DNA of 64,000 bases from Tupaia tana (GCA_026018925.1 JAKSZU010000005.1:88029886-88093885), one strand, 5' to 3'. Positions 12,252 to 24,459 are shown, numbered from the stretch's first letter. Translations and numbers: made by a program. The notes: a model not told the origin generated them from the sequence alone.

Positions 12252-12412
12252 TTAAAAAAATAATTATTTATTTTATTTATTCATTAGTTTATTTTTAAAT
12301 TTGACGAGAGAGAGAGAGAAAGTGAGAAAGCAAACACCATGTCTTGGAGTTGACTGTGGTCAGTCTCGTGGGAGTGTCCAGCACCTTAAATACCACATCA
12401 ATGCTAGTCCCC
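12252..12412 (-). mobile_element. SINE-B, antisense
   Basis: TTTATTTTATTTATTCATT, AAATTTGACGAGAGAGAG, AAAGTGAGAAAGCAAACACC and head RC ending ATGCTAGTCCCC. It sits directly against the truncated SINE-A. Confidence 0.85.
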
Positions 12413-13210
12413 CTTGTAATATAAAACAATAGTAAAATAACTAGGTCTTAGATTTATAAAGTCAAATTTACACAATTTAAAAAACTGCTTTCTTTTTTTA
12501 AAGACTTGAAATAATTTAAGCAAGTTCTGAACAATAGGTTTTGAAAAGAAGATCTTTAAATACTATATTGCATTTTATAGTAAAGGTCCAAACACATGTG
12601 TAAAGTGTATTTTGGAGTTAAAAGTGATTTACAGATTTATTTATTTTAAGTTTTAATTGTCGAAGATTACCCCTTCCTTGATTGATCTGTCAAGTTATCT
12701 CTGCAACTACCAATTTTTCATACATGTGTAGAAGTTTCAGAACTTTTATTCTAGTCCTTGGTCAATATGTTATTATTGTACAAGCATTGCAAACTTTTAA
12801 TTATTATCGCTTTATGATAAACCTTACGTGATAATCTCATCTTCCTCTTGCATTTTTATCTTTTGCCATCTTTTATGCTTTTCGGTTGATGTATATTATA
12901 GAACAAATACTTCTTTTCTTTTAAATAAGATTAAGAAATGTCCCTTCCCTAACTAATATATTAATTTGTTAATTGCTAACTTACTAAATTAATTTATTTA
13001 AATCTCTTCCATCTATAGGATAAAAGTTGCCACAAAGCAATGTTATAAAAGTATAGAAAAACCATATAAAACATCTATGTCATGTGTTTACAATCACACG
13101 TAGCTACTGATGAAACAAGGACTAGTGAGTGGGTAAAGCTTTCATAGAGGAGATACCTGTAGAGGTGATCTGTGATCTCCTGGGGTTTGTTTGCTGTTTG
13201 ATTCTTACTG
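12413..13210. other. AT-rich sequence with a possible L1 remnant
   Basis: Part of it (about 12655-12860, TTTTAATTATTATCGCTTTATGATAAACC) is reminiscent of antisense L1 ORF2. Otherwise unrecognised. Confidence 0.35.
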
Positions 13211-13212
13211 TT

Positions 13213-13255
<43 letters not shown>

Positions 13256-13258
13256 TTT
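13213..13258. repeat. (ATTT)n microsatellite
   Basis: About eleven tandem TTTA units. No SINE body is attached on either side. Confidence 0.95.
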
Positions 13259-13434
13259 TTCCATCCAGCTTTATACGTGTGCTCTGCTCAAGGTTAAACT
13301 GTGCCTTGGCTTTCATTTCTTCTCAAAGCAGCTTGTCATTGTCAAGAATACAAGATACTTTGAGAATGTAGCCTGCTTGGACCTAATTGGTTTGTATGTA
13401 ATACTTTCTTTTTTGTCTAAGAATTATTTTATTT

Positions 13435-13505
13435 AACTGTATTTATTTATTTATTTATTATTTAAAAAAATTTTGATTGGGGGGGACAGAGTGAGAGAGA
13501 GATCA
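13435..13505 (-). mobile_element. Possible SINE-B 3' remnant, antisense
   Basis: (ATTT)n followed by TTTTGATTGGGGGGGACAG and AGTGAGAGAGAG resembles the 3' part of SINE-B. The head is absent. Confidence 0.4.
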
Positions 13506-13938
13506 GACTCAGTATATAATACTTTCATAGGTGTTTGCAGAAAAACAACAAAAAAGAGATATCTGGGTATTCATGGCACAGCAAGTTACATAAACTTAAG
13601 CATAACTATAATGCCATCTGCATATTTTTGGTGGAGGAGTTTCATATCAGTATTTAAGGAAAAGAAAAAAAAAAGTATAGTCATAGCCATACCTTGTTTT
13701 TTACAATGGTAGAGTCAAAAAAGTATCCAAAGAATAATAACAATGAGAGAATATCTTATAAATATCTTCCTGTATGTAAAATCATTCCAAAATACTAAGA
13801 ACTTCATTTCATAAACAATAAACATTTGTATCACATATAAATGAAAAAATTCTCCTCTTTCAGCACTCTTATACAAAAAGTTCAGACAAAGAATAAATAT
13901 GAAAAGAAAGCATTTACTAGACATTAAGAACGTAGAAA
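13506..13938. other. Unique AT-rich sequence
   Basis: Nothing recognised. Confidence 0.5.
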
Positions 13939-13939
13939 A

Positions 13940-14192
13940 GGCTGGCTCTGTGGCTCCCATGGTTAGGAAAGCCAGATCTCGCCTGGCCAGCAATGTGATT
14001 TGATTCTTGGCCCTAGTGCTTTAACAAACACCCTGGGTAAGTGTGTGTGCCTAGAATCCTGAAGGGGGTGGAGATGGAGGAGAAGGAATTGAAGCCTGAC
14101 CATTCTCTGTGGGGGGGTGCTTTCACTCTCTTTCCCTCAGACAAAGAGTACATGTGACTTCTGGTGAAATTTAAAGAAAAAAAAAAGAAAAA
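13940..14192 (+). mobile_element. SINE-C
   Basis: GGCTGGCTCTGTGGCTCCCATGG head, B-box region TTTGATTCTTGGCCC, body AATCCTGAAGGGGGTGGAGATGGAGG, GTGGGGGGGTGCTTTC, CT-rich stretch and A-rich tail. Confidence 0.8.
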
Positions 14193-14295
14193 TATTAAGA
14201 TAAAAACCAATAGTACAAATAATGTCTGATTAGTAATACAAATTAATTTTAAAAACAATTTAATAAGAATTCAAAAAATACGACACATGTATAAG

Positions 14296-14296
14296 C

Positions 14297-14335
<39 letters not shown>

Positions 14336-14347
14336 CACACACACACT
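14296..14347. repeat. Compound (AT)n(AG)n(AC)n microsatellite
   Basis: Three dinucleotide blocks in series, (TA)n then (GA)n then (CA)n. No SINE attached. Confidence 0.95.
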
Positions 14348-14536
14348 TATATAAGATATATAAACATAATGAAAATTTTTCGACCTTACTATCATGTTAA
14401 TGTATGTTAAGATAAGCAGATATTACTTTTGTCCTACTACATTATCAAAATATAAAAGTCAGTACAATAAATGCAGAGACACACTATGTGTAAATATGAA
14501 TTGACAGGTTTTTTTGAAGAGGATTATTTTAAAAGA

Positions 14537-14754
14537 TTTTAGCTATAGGACCTGAGAGATTGAGAGAGACAGAGAGACAGAAAGATAGAAAGTGAGAAAT
14601 CACCCCCAGTGGGATGGCCACACTACAATCCCTTCTCCTCCATTCTCCTCTCAAGATCTTGGGCATGCACACACGTGTACGTGGCATGAAGTTCAAGCCA
14701 CCAGGTCCGGGACTCAAATCATGGTTGACCACCATTATACTATCTGCTGGTCCC
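14537..14754 (-). mobile_element. SINE-A with TSD, antisense
   Basis: GCTATAGGACCTG, GA-rich tract, CACCCCCAGTGGGATGGCCAC, body, head RC ending ATCTGCTGGTCCC. Flanks TGAAGAGGATTATTTTAAA and TGAAGAGAAATTTTTAAA. Confidence 0.88.
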
Positions 14755-14769
14755 TGAAGAGAAATTTTT

Positions 14770-15195
14770 AAAGCATTTGTCAAAATTTTTAATTATTATT
14801 AAATAATTTCTCAAACAACATGAAGCAAAAATAAGTTACATTTCCTTTAGATACTTTGAAAAATATAAATTTAACAGAATAAAGTATGAGAGTTATAGAA
14901 TACAATGGAAATGTTCCTAAATTACAGTGAAAGTATAAAGAGTACAACCTGTAGTAAACTTTGCTATCTTGTAGTAAATTTGAAGATATTAATACTCTAA
15001 GCACCAGAAATTTTACTCCTTGCAATGTGTTTTACATTTATATACCAAGTTATATCCAAGAATGTTTAAATCAGCCTTATTCGTAAGGAACTCAATGGTA
15101 AGTGTACAGATGAATTTTGATAGGAGCATTCAATGACATTTTATAAAATAACATAATGGAAATAAATGAGCTATGATAATACACACAATTCTTAG
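14770..15195. other. Unique AT-rich sequence
   Basis: Nothing recognised. Confidence 0.5.
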
Positions 15196-15489
15196 AAATA
15201 CAATCTTGGGATAAGCCAGGTGGTGTGGTGCTAAAGGTGGCTGGATTCCACATGGTTGAGTGCATGGTTTGAGTCCCAGACCTGACAGCTTGGAAAATAC
15301 GCTGTCCGTGTGTTTGTGAGTGCCCAGAATTCTGAGAGGAAAATAGAGGAGAAGGGATTGTGGTGTGACCACTCCTCTGAGGGAGTGTTTTCTCACTTTC
15401 CTTCTCTCTCTTTCTTTCTGTCTCTCTCGCTGGCAAGTACATGTACCCTGTAGCAGTAACAACTATTACTACTAATAAATATAATCTTG
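15196..15489 (+). mobile_element. SINE-A with TSD
   Basis: Element 15209-15476, older-type head GGGATAAGCCAGGTGGTGTGG, B box GGTTTGAGTCCC, body complete. Tail degraded to an ACTATTACTACTAATAAAT-like run. Flanks AAATACAATCTTG and AAATATAATCTTG. Confidence 0.9.
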
Positions 15490-15609
15490 AGTAAAAGATG
15501 ACAAGGCACAACTTAAATCTATCTACGTAAAATTTTAAAATTGGCCAAACTAAACTATATTCATACCTTTGAGTCATGAATTAGATGCCCCTACCTATAG
15601 GTAGATAGG

Positions 15610-16480
15610 TCAGGTGCCCTCAAGGAAGAGTCACTATGGTAGTAAATAGACACACACATATAGTTAAGGCATGTAAGACAGAGCCAGTTTATAAGATGGA
15701 GTCACTCAGGTAAAGCTTTTAATAACAATCATTCACTGCTCTCACTAGAAATCAAGTGCTAGCTCTCACTGCTTGCCCACACACAGAACTGCTTACTATG
15801 AGATCTGCTTACAGCTTGCTTGAAATGATGACAGCTAAAACTAGCATTTTCCATATCACTACTACATTACAAACAAAGAGTGTAGTCTCTCTTAGACTGG
15901 AGAGCAAGAGAGTAAAAGACCTTGAACAGTAACTCACCATGAGCTATTGTTTGAGGAATGGGAATATGGCATGCAGGCTTGCACCTGTGAGATAAGGGAG
16001 TCTAAATAAATTTATGTTTTAGAAGCACAAGGGATAAATACACCAAAGAACAAGACTTCATTTTAGACATGATTAAAAGCTAGAAACTTCATGTGCAACA
16101 GACCTTGGACAAAGATTTGCTGAATGTTAATTAATTGAGGTCTGAATGTCTAAAATCTTGTGTTTTGTGAGCCCACCTCCAAATAAGAGAAAGACATAAA
16201 TCTCCTGACATGTAACCCCCCACAATAAAAATGTATGTACATGGTCCTCTTTGCTGGAATAAAAATCCCTCACCCCAACTCCTCTTCAACAACCTATTCC
16301 TGGGACCTGCTCCTGCTTAGGAACTCTGTTTCTGCTCTCTTCTTTTCATAAACTTCACTTTACTATCCTCTCCCTATGTCTATGTCTCTAATTCTTTGTG
16401 AGTATGAGACAAAAACTTGGTCAGCTTGCGGCTCTGGATTCTGTACTGGTGTTGGGCCTGACTGCTCCAACTTCTTGCAT
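15610..16480 (+). mobile_element. Possible solo LTR of an endogenous retrovirus
   Basis: Non-AT-rich block quite unlike its surroundings. CTGGAATAAAAATCCCTCACC near 16253 looks like an LTR polyadenylation signal. It is followed by a C/T-rich stretch and then GTGAGTATGAGACAAAAACTTGG, a wording typical of ERV1-class R/U5 regions. I see no internal gag, pol or env. Borders and any target duplication could not be fixed, so it may also be non-retroviral unique sequence. Confidence 0.4.
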
Positions 16481-17490
16481 CACATTGATTACGTATGTCT
16501 ATCATGGATGGGTAAGCTGCCCCTCCAGAAGTAAAGATATATTTATTACTAATGTCACGATGAAACAGCAAGAATACTTTGGAAATCTGACAGAGCAAAC
16601 AACAGAAATTAATAAAAGTACATCATAAACCCTTCACTTTATGCATGAATTTTCTTTTTAAGATAAACTAAAGTATGCCCTGTTTCTATAAGAGGCCAGA
16701 CAATAATCATGCTGTTGGTCACATTGTGCTGATGATGGATGATACAGCCTTTCTTTCAAACTAAAGTGGCTTCCAGAAACAATGTAGCATGTTGGCCAAT
16801 TACTGTCAGAATAAACAGCTCAATAACAACTATTTCAAAATTAGAATTGTTGATATTGGCAGGCTCTTTTGTATCCAGATGGATAATACCAAACCAGTCT
16901 ACCCTTCAGATTAATTCATTTTATGATCTGAGGTAACACAGCTATTCATCCTGAAAAACACATCAAAATGCAATTTGACTGAAAAATAATTTTCAGAAGT
17001 CATTATTGTATGTTTGTGTGTGTTTTTAGTTTAGTTTTCTGTATACTAATGCCTGATCCCTAACACCTTCGAGACTTCTCACTGAAATATAATTTCCATA
17101 GATGGTGGTGCTGAATTCTGAGGTTTGAATTTGCAATGGGTATGAACATTTTAAGGACAGGCCTGAATATTCCTGGACTGGCCTGACCTTACTGGACATC
17201 AGTAGTCTACATCTGTTTATATTTTAACTGTGTATTATTATAATATGCCCTGATTATCTATTTCATCTCTCTATTTCCACCATTTATTATTTGTGGTTTA
17301 TTCCTATACCTTTCATGATTTCATTGTATCTATACATATTATTGCAAATTGCCTAAAAAAATCTAAAAATTTTGTTTAGATGTAGGTTAGTATGTATTGA
17401 GGTTTACATTTCCAAATAATGAATGGAGGGTACAGTTGTTTGGTTTTTTGTTTGTTTGTTTGTTTTGTTTTCTTTTCTTTTCTTTTTTTT
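16481..17490. other. Unique sequence, no gene seen
   Basis: About 1 kb with no repeat I can name. Small overlapping frames are not convincing. Confidence 0.45.
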
Positions 17491-17491
17491 C

Positions 17492-17786
17492 AAATCTCTT
17501 GTAGGACCAGCAGGTTGGGTGGTGGTAAAGTGCTGAACTCCAACGTGGTCCACCACCATTCAAGTTCTGGTCCACCACCATTCAAGTTCTGGACCTGGTA
17601 GTTTGAAAATCATGTTAGGTACATGTGTGTATGTGCCCAAAATCCTGAAAGAAGAATGTAAAAGAAGGGATTGCAGCATGGCCATTTCTCTTGAGGGAGT
17701 GATTTCTCACTTTCCCTCTCTCTGTGTCTCTCTGGAGAGCATATGTGCCCTATGGCAAAAACCTAAAAAGAAAAAAATATCTCTTG
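17492..17786 (+). mobile_element. SINE-A with internal 22-bp duplication
   Basis: Element 17502-17774. A 22-bp unit around the B box (GGTCCACCACCATTCAAGTT plus CT) occurs twice in tandem at 17547-17568 and 17569-17590. Flanks AAATCTCTTG and AAATATCTCTTG. A T/G-rich tract precedes it. Confidence 0.9.
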
Positions 17787-17801
17787 AAACATAAGGACAT
17801 T

Positions 17802-18096
17802 GGGACAGCTGGTGGTAAGGTGGTTAAGGCAGCTGGAGCCTACCTAATTGACCATGTATTTGAGTCCTGGACCTGGCCACTTGAAAAACATGTCAAGTGT
17901 ACATGCATGATTGCCCAACATCCCAAGAACAGAATGGAGGAAAATGAATTCCAGGATGACTATATGTCCTGGAAGGTTGCTCGCTCTCTCTCTCCCTCTC
18001 TCTCCCTCTCTCTCTTTCTCTCTCTCTCTCCCCCTCCCTTACTCTCTTTCTCTGTTCCTTTCCACTGAGTACACATGCCCTATAGCAAATAAAAAA
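17802..18096 (+). mobile_element. SINE-A with expanded CT tract
   Basis: Head GGGACAGCTGGTGGTAAGGTGG, B box TTTGAGTCCTGG, body GAACAGAATGGAGGAAAATG, long (CTCTCCCT)n at about 17984-18032, end CCCTATAGCAAATAAAAAAG. Confidence 0.88.
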
Positions 18097-18369
18097 GATG
18101 TGTGAAGACATAAAACCATATGGAGTATTTTCCTTGAGAAATGACACTATATTTGTATGAAACAAATTAACAACATTAAAGAGTTAAATTGAGATAGAGG
18201 GAACAATTTTGAGGAAGCTGAATCAAGATTTTCAGAGCTCTTTGAGTACATTAATTGAAATATTGATACAGTTCATGAAATGGACCAACGAAACTCAAAC
18301 TAATTTGATGGATTTTTTTTTCTCACTGTCTAAGTCATTATATGAGTATAGGTTAACTACTCTTTAAAT

Positions 18370-18622
18370 TAATTTTGCCAGGGAGCATGTGAGCTCACCA
18401 GAGAGAAACAGAGAGAGTGAAACAGAGATAGACAGAAAGATGAGAAAGTCAGATAGCACCCTCATGGGGCATGTTTGTGTCCAGTCCTTTCTCCTCTCTC
18501 ACTACTTTCCAAATTATGGTCATGCACACATAAATGCCTTGTGTGTTTCCTCAACCATTAGACTCAGGACTTGATCCATGTTGTCCCTGTGGGATCCAGC
18601 TGCTTTAACCACCAAGCCAGGG
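18370..18622 (-). mobile_element. SINE-A, diverged, antisense
   Basis: TTTTGCCAGGGAGCATGTGAGC, GA-rich tract, CACCCTCATGGGGCATG, CTTTCTCCTC body, head RC with GACTTGATCCATGTTGTCC and ACCACCAAGCCAGG. Confidence 0.8.
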
Positions 18623-18724
18623 TAAGCTCTGTTGAGGTGGGAGTTAATTTATCTTCTTATACGCTCTAATCTAGCACGTTAACCTAGACTCATTTAATCT
18701 AGTATTCTAGGAACTATCATTATT

Positions 18725-18900
18725 AGCAACAATAATGCAAAGAAATGAGATTTACTGAGCTCTGCAATGTGCCAGACACATATTGTGTAAGCTTTGATGA
18801 ATTTAATTCTCATAGAAACTTGATTAAAATAGCTACTATTATGCTTATAATGTTATGTAACATGCTGAAGTCATATAGTTAATAAAATGTCAGTAAATTA
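18725..18900 (+). mobile_element. MIR (mammalian-wide interspersed repeat)
   Basis: GAGATTTACTGAGCTCTGCAATGTGCCAGACAC, TTAATTCTCATAGAAAC and AGCTACTATTATGCTTATAAT follow the MIR core and 3' region in order. Old, shared by mammals. Confidence 0.8.
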
Positions 18901-19369
18901 TATGCTCATGTATTAAAATGTAAAGAGGAAAAAAAAAGAACTTTTTTCCAAAATAGTTAAAGACAGCTGTGAATGATATCAGGTTGAGTGGGCAAAAAAT
19001 AGAAAAGGATGAGCAATCATTATCCTTTCGTTAAATGAGGTCTATGGGACCTTGGCCAAAGTCAGTATAATGAGGTAGTAATAAAGAAAAGTTGTCTGGC
19101 CTTTTCCCTTGTATTTTGTTCTGAAGTTTGATTTATTCTTTCTGTAGGAAGCCTGTTTATAATCAGATTTTTTTTCAAAACCAGTGGAAGTGATTCCTTT
19201 TGGTGTTTCTGTTAGTGTAATGAACTACAAGTTTACTTACCTTACATAACAGGCATTTCACCAGGTATATTGATTCCTTCAGTATAGAAGGAAAACAAAA
19301 AAATTAGGAGATTTACAGAGGAAAATGACAGTATTAGAAATTAGATGGCAGCAATTAATCCTCAGCTGG
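18901..19369. other. Unique sequence
   Basis: Nothing recognised. Confidence 0.5.
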
Positions 19370-19678
19370 GAGATACTTAACATCTTTTTTTTTTTTTTTT
19401 TTTTTTTGGAGAAGTTTTTCGCTATAGGGCGCGTGCGCTCGCCAGACAGACAGAGAGAGACATAGAGACAGAAAGCGAGAAATCACCCCCCAGGGGGGAT
19501 GGCCACGCCGCAATCCCTTCTCCTCCATTCTCCTCTCGGGATCTTGGGCACACACGCACACGCGCCCGGCGTGAGTTGTAAGCCACCGGGTCCGAGACGC
19601 GAACCGCGGTCGACTATGTGGGAGTCCAGCGACATAGCCATTACGCTAACTGCTGGTTCCCGAGATACTTAACATCTT
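19370..19678 (-). mobile_element. Young SINE-A, C-type B box, antisense, perfect TSD
   Basis: Element 19387-19661 with T-tail, CGCTATAGGGCGCGTGCGCTC and many CpGs retained. The B box reads GGTTCGCGTCTCGG on the SINE strand. Perfect 17-bp flanks GAGATACTTAACATCTT. Confidence 0.97.
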
Positions 19679-20069
19679 GAAAAGATTAGAAAATGTGATG
19701 CATTTTGTAGTAATATTAATGTTTAAACAATAGTATATGATTTTGATGTTATAAGTAACCAAAAATAGTTTATGTAATTGCTGAATTTACATATAAACTA
19801 TTTGACAATCCTATTTAACAAAGACAGCCAATACAAAACATAAGTATTTTCTTCTGTAAATAAACTTCTCTACCTTCTGACTAGTGTCTTTGTTCTTAGA
19901 TCATTTAGAAAAATGTATCTATTCTTAGCTGTTATATTAATTATGCATTTTTATTTATCTTATCATAAACAGCTATTTAATTGAACTTACCCCAATTGTT
20001 CATACCCAGGAGCTATAGCCTAGTGAATTTGAAACAACACAAGACAGTTAATAGTTACAGAGATACTAA
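19679..20069. other. Unique AT-rich sequence
   Basis: Nothing recognised. Confidence 0.5.
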
Positions 20070-20195
20070 CCCTTACTTAGTAACCATTTGGTCTTGGGCA
20101 AGTTGTTTACCATATCTGGGTTTCACTTTCTTCAGATATACAATTCTGGGAAAAGATTTTAAGCACTGAATAAAATATTTAATTATTAGTCACAC
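20070..20195 (-). mobile_element. MIR, antisense
   Basis: TTGGTCTTGGGCAAGTTGTTTACC and TCTGGGTTTCACTTTCTTC match the antisense 3' half of MIR (usual TTGGGCAAGTCACTTAACC...CTCAGTTTCCTCATC). Confidence 0.75.
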
Positions 20196-20756
20196 ACTCT
20201 ATAGAGAACTCCCGTTTTCCCTGAATTTATTAATCACTCACATACACCATGCACATTTTCCCACAGATAAGTCACTGTTTCACGATGATCTGAGAGCAGA
20301 CATCTCTGAGATTTATCAGCGACCAAAGCTTTAATAAGTCTCTGTGGTTTCATTTTGTTTTGTTGGTCGTATCATGATATTGTTTGGTTTTAGACTGCAG
20401 ATGTGTTTATCAATTGTTTTTATCATGGAAGTTTCATTACAGGTAGCTTTTTTCCCAGTACCAGATAACTGATTAATTAATTGCAATTGCTCTTTATCTT
20501 AGTTAAATATTGACATTCATATGGTTTGTTCCAAGTTAATATTATCACTACTTATACTTTTCTATTTGAAATAAAGCCTTTTCAGCTCTATAATTACAAG
20601 AAAAATGGCCTATTAGGAATTATCTTATAGACATCTATTAAGTTTAGAAAGGGTTTGGGAAAACCTTTAACAGGCACACGTATCAAGTTTGTAGGGATAG
20701 CATTTATTTTTATCCTATTTGTTAATTTTCTGGTATGTTCAAACTTATTCATAGTC
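20196..20756. other. Unique AT-rich sequence
   Basis: Nothing recognised. Confidence 0.5.
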
Positions 20757-21013
20757 TTTTTTTTTTTTTTTTTTTTTTTTTTTCAATTTTGTTGTAGGGT
20801 ACATACACTCTCAAGGGAGAGAGGGAAAGCAAGAAATCATCCTCCAGGGCTGATAGCCACCCTGAAATCCTTTATCTTCATTCTCCTTTTAGGATTTTGG
20901 GGATGCACAGACGTGCCTGACGTGTTTTTCAAGTTGCCGGGTCCAGGACTCAAATGGTGCTATTGGTTACATGAGATTCAGCCACCTTAAACTCCACATC
21001 ACCTGCTGGCCCC
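20757..21013 (-). mobile_element. SINE-A, antisense
   Basis: T27 tail, TTGTTGTAGGGTACATACACTC, GAAATCATCCTCCAGGGC, CTTCATTCTCCTTTTAGG body, GTTGCCGGGTCCAGGACTC and head RC ending CACCTGCTGGCCCC. TSD unclear. Confidence 0.88.
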
Positions 21014-21589
21014 ATGCACACATTCTTAAATGTAGTTTTATGGTAGATATGCTTCTTCGCAATTTTTCCAATATCCTGATAGTCTGAGTTTTATACAAGT
21101 TTGAATCTGTATCTTTTAGTAGTTTTGATAAACTTAACTTTTAGAACTATGAAAGCAAGAAACATGTTGCATTAAACTATTACAAATGAAAGTCTGATGT
21201 ATTTCTGAAGATGACCATGTGAAGAAATACATGTGAAGATGACCAAAGATAAAAGTTAGCTTTGCATAAGTGTTATCATGCTTTCTGATTTTCTTTTTAG
21301 AAACATGTAAATGTAAATTATTTGTTAATGTTGATTTCCCTGCTTCCACCACTGCCTCATTTCAGTCTCAACACAGTGTTTTAAGAAATTTTATATTAGG
21401 GCGCTTAACCAGTTCATTTACCCTTCTGTTTAAAATGTCGTCTCCTCTTGCTGCTTCTTACAAAGATCTACAGAGTTTTACACAATTAGACTTTGTACAA
21501 AACTATGTCTCACCAGTGACTTTCCATTGGGAAAACAAACAAACAAACAAACAAAAAAACAACTTTTCTCCTGGTATAGAAGAGTTATC
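21014..21589. other. Unique sequence
   Basis: Open frames at 21270-21755 and 21527-21913 run into the CT repeat and are not credible genes. Contains (CAAA)n near 21535-21556. Confidence 0.5.
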
Positions 21590-21856
21590 TTTCTGTTTTT
21601 TTTTTTCTTTCTTCCTTTCCTTCTCTCTTTCTTCCCTTCATTCTTTAATCTTTCCATTTTCCCTCCCTTCCTTCCTTCCTTCCTTCCTTCCTTCCTTCCT
21701 TCCTTCCTTCCTTCCTTCCTTCCTTCTTTCCTTCTTTTTTTCTTTTACGTTTTAATTTCTCTTTCTTTTCTTTTCTTGTCTTTTCTTTTCTTTTCTTTTT
21801 CTTTCTTTCTTTTTCTTCTCTCTCTCTTTATTTTTTCTATCCTTTCTTTTTCAACT
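21590..21856. repeat. (TTCC)n and CT-rich tract
   Basis: Pure (TTCC)n about 21667-21728 within a longer CT-rich tract. As at 12 kb, the tract ends at the 3' end of an antisense SINE. Confidence 0.95.
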
Positions 21857-22064
21857 CTTCAGAAGACACATACGCACACACACATGTGTGAGCGAGAGAG
21901 AACATCTTCCTGATGGGGTGTAGTCACACCACTAGCCCTTGTTCTCAAAGGATATGCATGCACATATAATCAGCACATTTTTCAAGCTTCCAGGGCTAGG
22001 ATTTGTACTGCAGTTAGCCATGTGGTATCCGACTTCCTTAACCACTAGGCTATGGGGCCAGCTC
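21857..22064 (-). mobile_element. SINE-C, antisense
   Basis: CAGAAGACACATACGCAC, GGGGTGTAGTCACACCAC and head RC ACCACTAGGCTATGGGGCCAGC, the reverse of the SINE-C head. Confidence 0.75.
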
Positions 22065-23572
22065 ATGAAAGGGATAGCTCACATGAAAACTTTTATCTTC
22101 TGTTTTTGCACCTGCTGTTTATAAAATGTCTAAAATAACTTTTATACCAAAATGGTATATTTGGGGAGATACATTCTGTTACCTTTCAACAGCTGTGGAA
22201 ACCCAAAATATGAGAAATAATATTTGCATTTTTAGTCAGAGATTCATACAGCAGCTTCTTTTAAATAGTGCAGATTTCCTTCTTCCATAGTCATCCATTA
22301 ACCTATTTACTGTATTCATGAGCACTGATCTGACAATGGTGGAACATCTCTCCTAAGCATTTCTCAATTGGAGAAACATTTGTATTTAGTGAAACAAAGT
22401 GAATAAGCAAATATTCTTTGAATGTTTTAGGACAATTTTGATTTGCTATTTTTAACAAAGAAATATACCTATTAAACTAAAATACTGAAAATAATTTTAT
22501 CTGTAACACTAATTGCTACTGAAAATCTTGCAAGTAATCTTGAGTTCTTTAGTAACACATATCTGAAAGTGTCTATTTATTTTTCTTAAAAACAAGCAGG
22601 GTCACATTCGTATTTCATATTATACTTATTAACTCAATATTTAGAGTCTAATCATGACAGAAAATTGTGATAAAGCATAAACATTTCTTGTGTAAAAAAA
22701 AGGAACAAACAATCAAACAAAAAAAAAACAGCTTCAAACCATTCCTTCTTCATGTCAGGAAAATTATTAAATTTAATTAAAGGACTGATTATCCATGTGG
22801 GTATTCTGAATGATTCTAAACAATGAAGGTAGAAAACACGAACTCTGCTTTCAATTAACCCTCTAAGTAAAAATGAATATAGCTGTGCTCTTCATAGCTA
22901 TATTATTGTGCTGATTACAATTAAGGTGCATATACTCAAACCAAACAAAATTTTAAAAGGCTTTTCTACATTTTTAACGACTTACTTAAGTTATTGAATA
23001 AATAAAATTCATAAAATATTATCAACTAAAAAAATCAAATAATATTAATTACTCATTTGTAAAATATGTTTCAAGTTGTTGAAGTGTTTATGTAAATTGT
23101 GTTTTATTTCTATATGACATGTATATGTAAATGGTAAGGTTCTCTGATTTAAGAAAACTCATCAGTTTTAAAATATTATTGCTGCAGAATTATAAAGTTG
23201 ATGAATCTCAATAATCTCTACCAAGAAAAAAAAAATATCAGCATGTTTTTCATTTAATTTAAATGGAGAACATTATTCTGCTAGCATTAAACCATAATTA
23301 AATTATAATTATAAATTATAATTGAAGTAATTAAATGAGGTCACTTTTAATTTTTCACTACTTTGTTTCAAGTTATTTCTCCTTGTAACTGAATTGTTAT
23401 CTCAATTACATTTAATTTTCCAGCAAGTAAAAGAAAAAAGTTAATTCAACATGGTATTTGTTCTGATGAGCCACACTTTTCTCGAAGAAGTAGCACATGA
23501 ATAAGTTTTGAGCTGAATCGATTATTCTGCTCTTCCCTAAATTCTTGATTTGCATTTTAAAAATAAACAATG
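22065..23572. other. 1.5 kb of unique AT-rich DNA
   Basis: No gene or element seen. A small AT palindrome sits at about 23296-23323 (AATTATAATTATAAATTATA). Confidence 0.5.
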
Positions 23573-23825
23573 GAGACCCAGCCTGGTGGCATAGTTGATA
23601 ACGAACTGAATTGAAATGCTGGAAGCAATATGGCCAACTACTAGAATAGATCCCTGTGTCAGCTTGATAATTGGCCAGGTGTATGCATGCGTGCCCAACA
23701 TCCTGACAATTAGAGGGCCAGCGAAAGGGAACTGCAACAAGATGAGACCCTGGTGGGGATGCTTTCCTTTCTCTCTCACTTTCATTCCCATGCATGTCAT
23801 CTCTATCATCAATTAAATAAAAATT
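23573..23825 (+). mobile_element. SINE-C-like, diverged
   Basis: GACCCAGCCTGGTGGCATAG head, CAGCTTGATAATTGGCCAGGTG, CATCCTGACAATTAGAGGG and GACCCTGGTGGGGATGC body, CT-rich end. Confidence 0.7.
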
Positions 23826-24176
23826 TAAACGGTGAAAATTGGAGTGTGACATTAATATCAATAATCATAAATTTCCAAAAACATTGAAAACCTTGACAAA
23901 ATAAAAGGGATACCCTTCTACATTCATGTACCCATTCATTTTCTCTTTGTGCATTTGTGTGTACGTGTGTGCATGCATTATTATTGTATTTGGCATTCTG
24001 CTCTACACAGAAAAGTGTTTTATAATTTCTTATGTTTAATGGTACATCTTTCTGGAGTATAATATGATTTTTAAAAACATGCATGAAGTGTGTGATAATC
24101 AGATCAGGTATACTATTATATATATTCATCATCTTTAACGAAGCACATTACATTGTGTTGTGCAACTTCAATTTTT

Positions 24177-24455
24177 ATCTTATTACTTTTTTTTTTGAAG
24201 AGGTTTTTGCTATAGGGTGTGTGTGCTCGCCAGACAGACAGAGAGAGACAGAGAGATAGAAAGCAAGAAATAACGCCCCCCCCCACGACGCAATCCCTTC
24301 TCCTCCATTCTCCTCTTGGGATCTTGGGCGCACACGCACACGTGCTTGGCGTGAGTTTAAGTCACCGGGTCCGGGACTTGAACCGCGGTTGACTACGTGG
24401 GAGTCCAGTGACATAGCCATTACGCTAATTGCTGGTCTCATCTTATTACTTTTTT
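24177..24455 (-). mobile_element. Young SINE-A, A-type B box, antisense, perfect TSD
   Basis: Element 24193-24439. B box is GGTTCAAGTCCCGG (CpG-decayed GGTTCGAGTCC) with the three-A run after GGTGACTT. Perfect flanks ATCTTATTACTTTTTT. Confidence 0.96.
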
Positions 24456-24459
24456 TATT

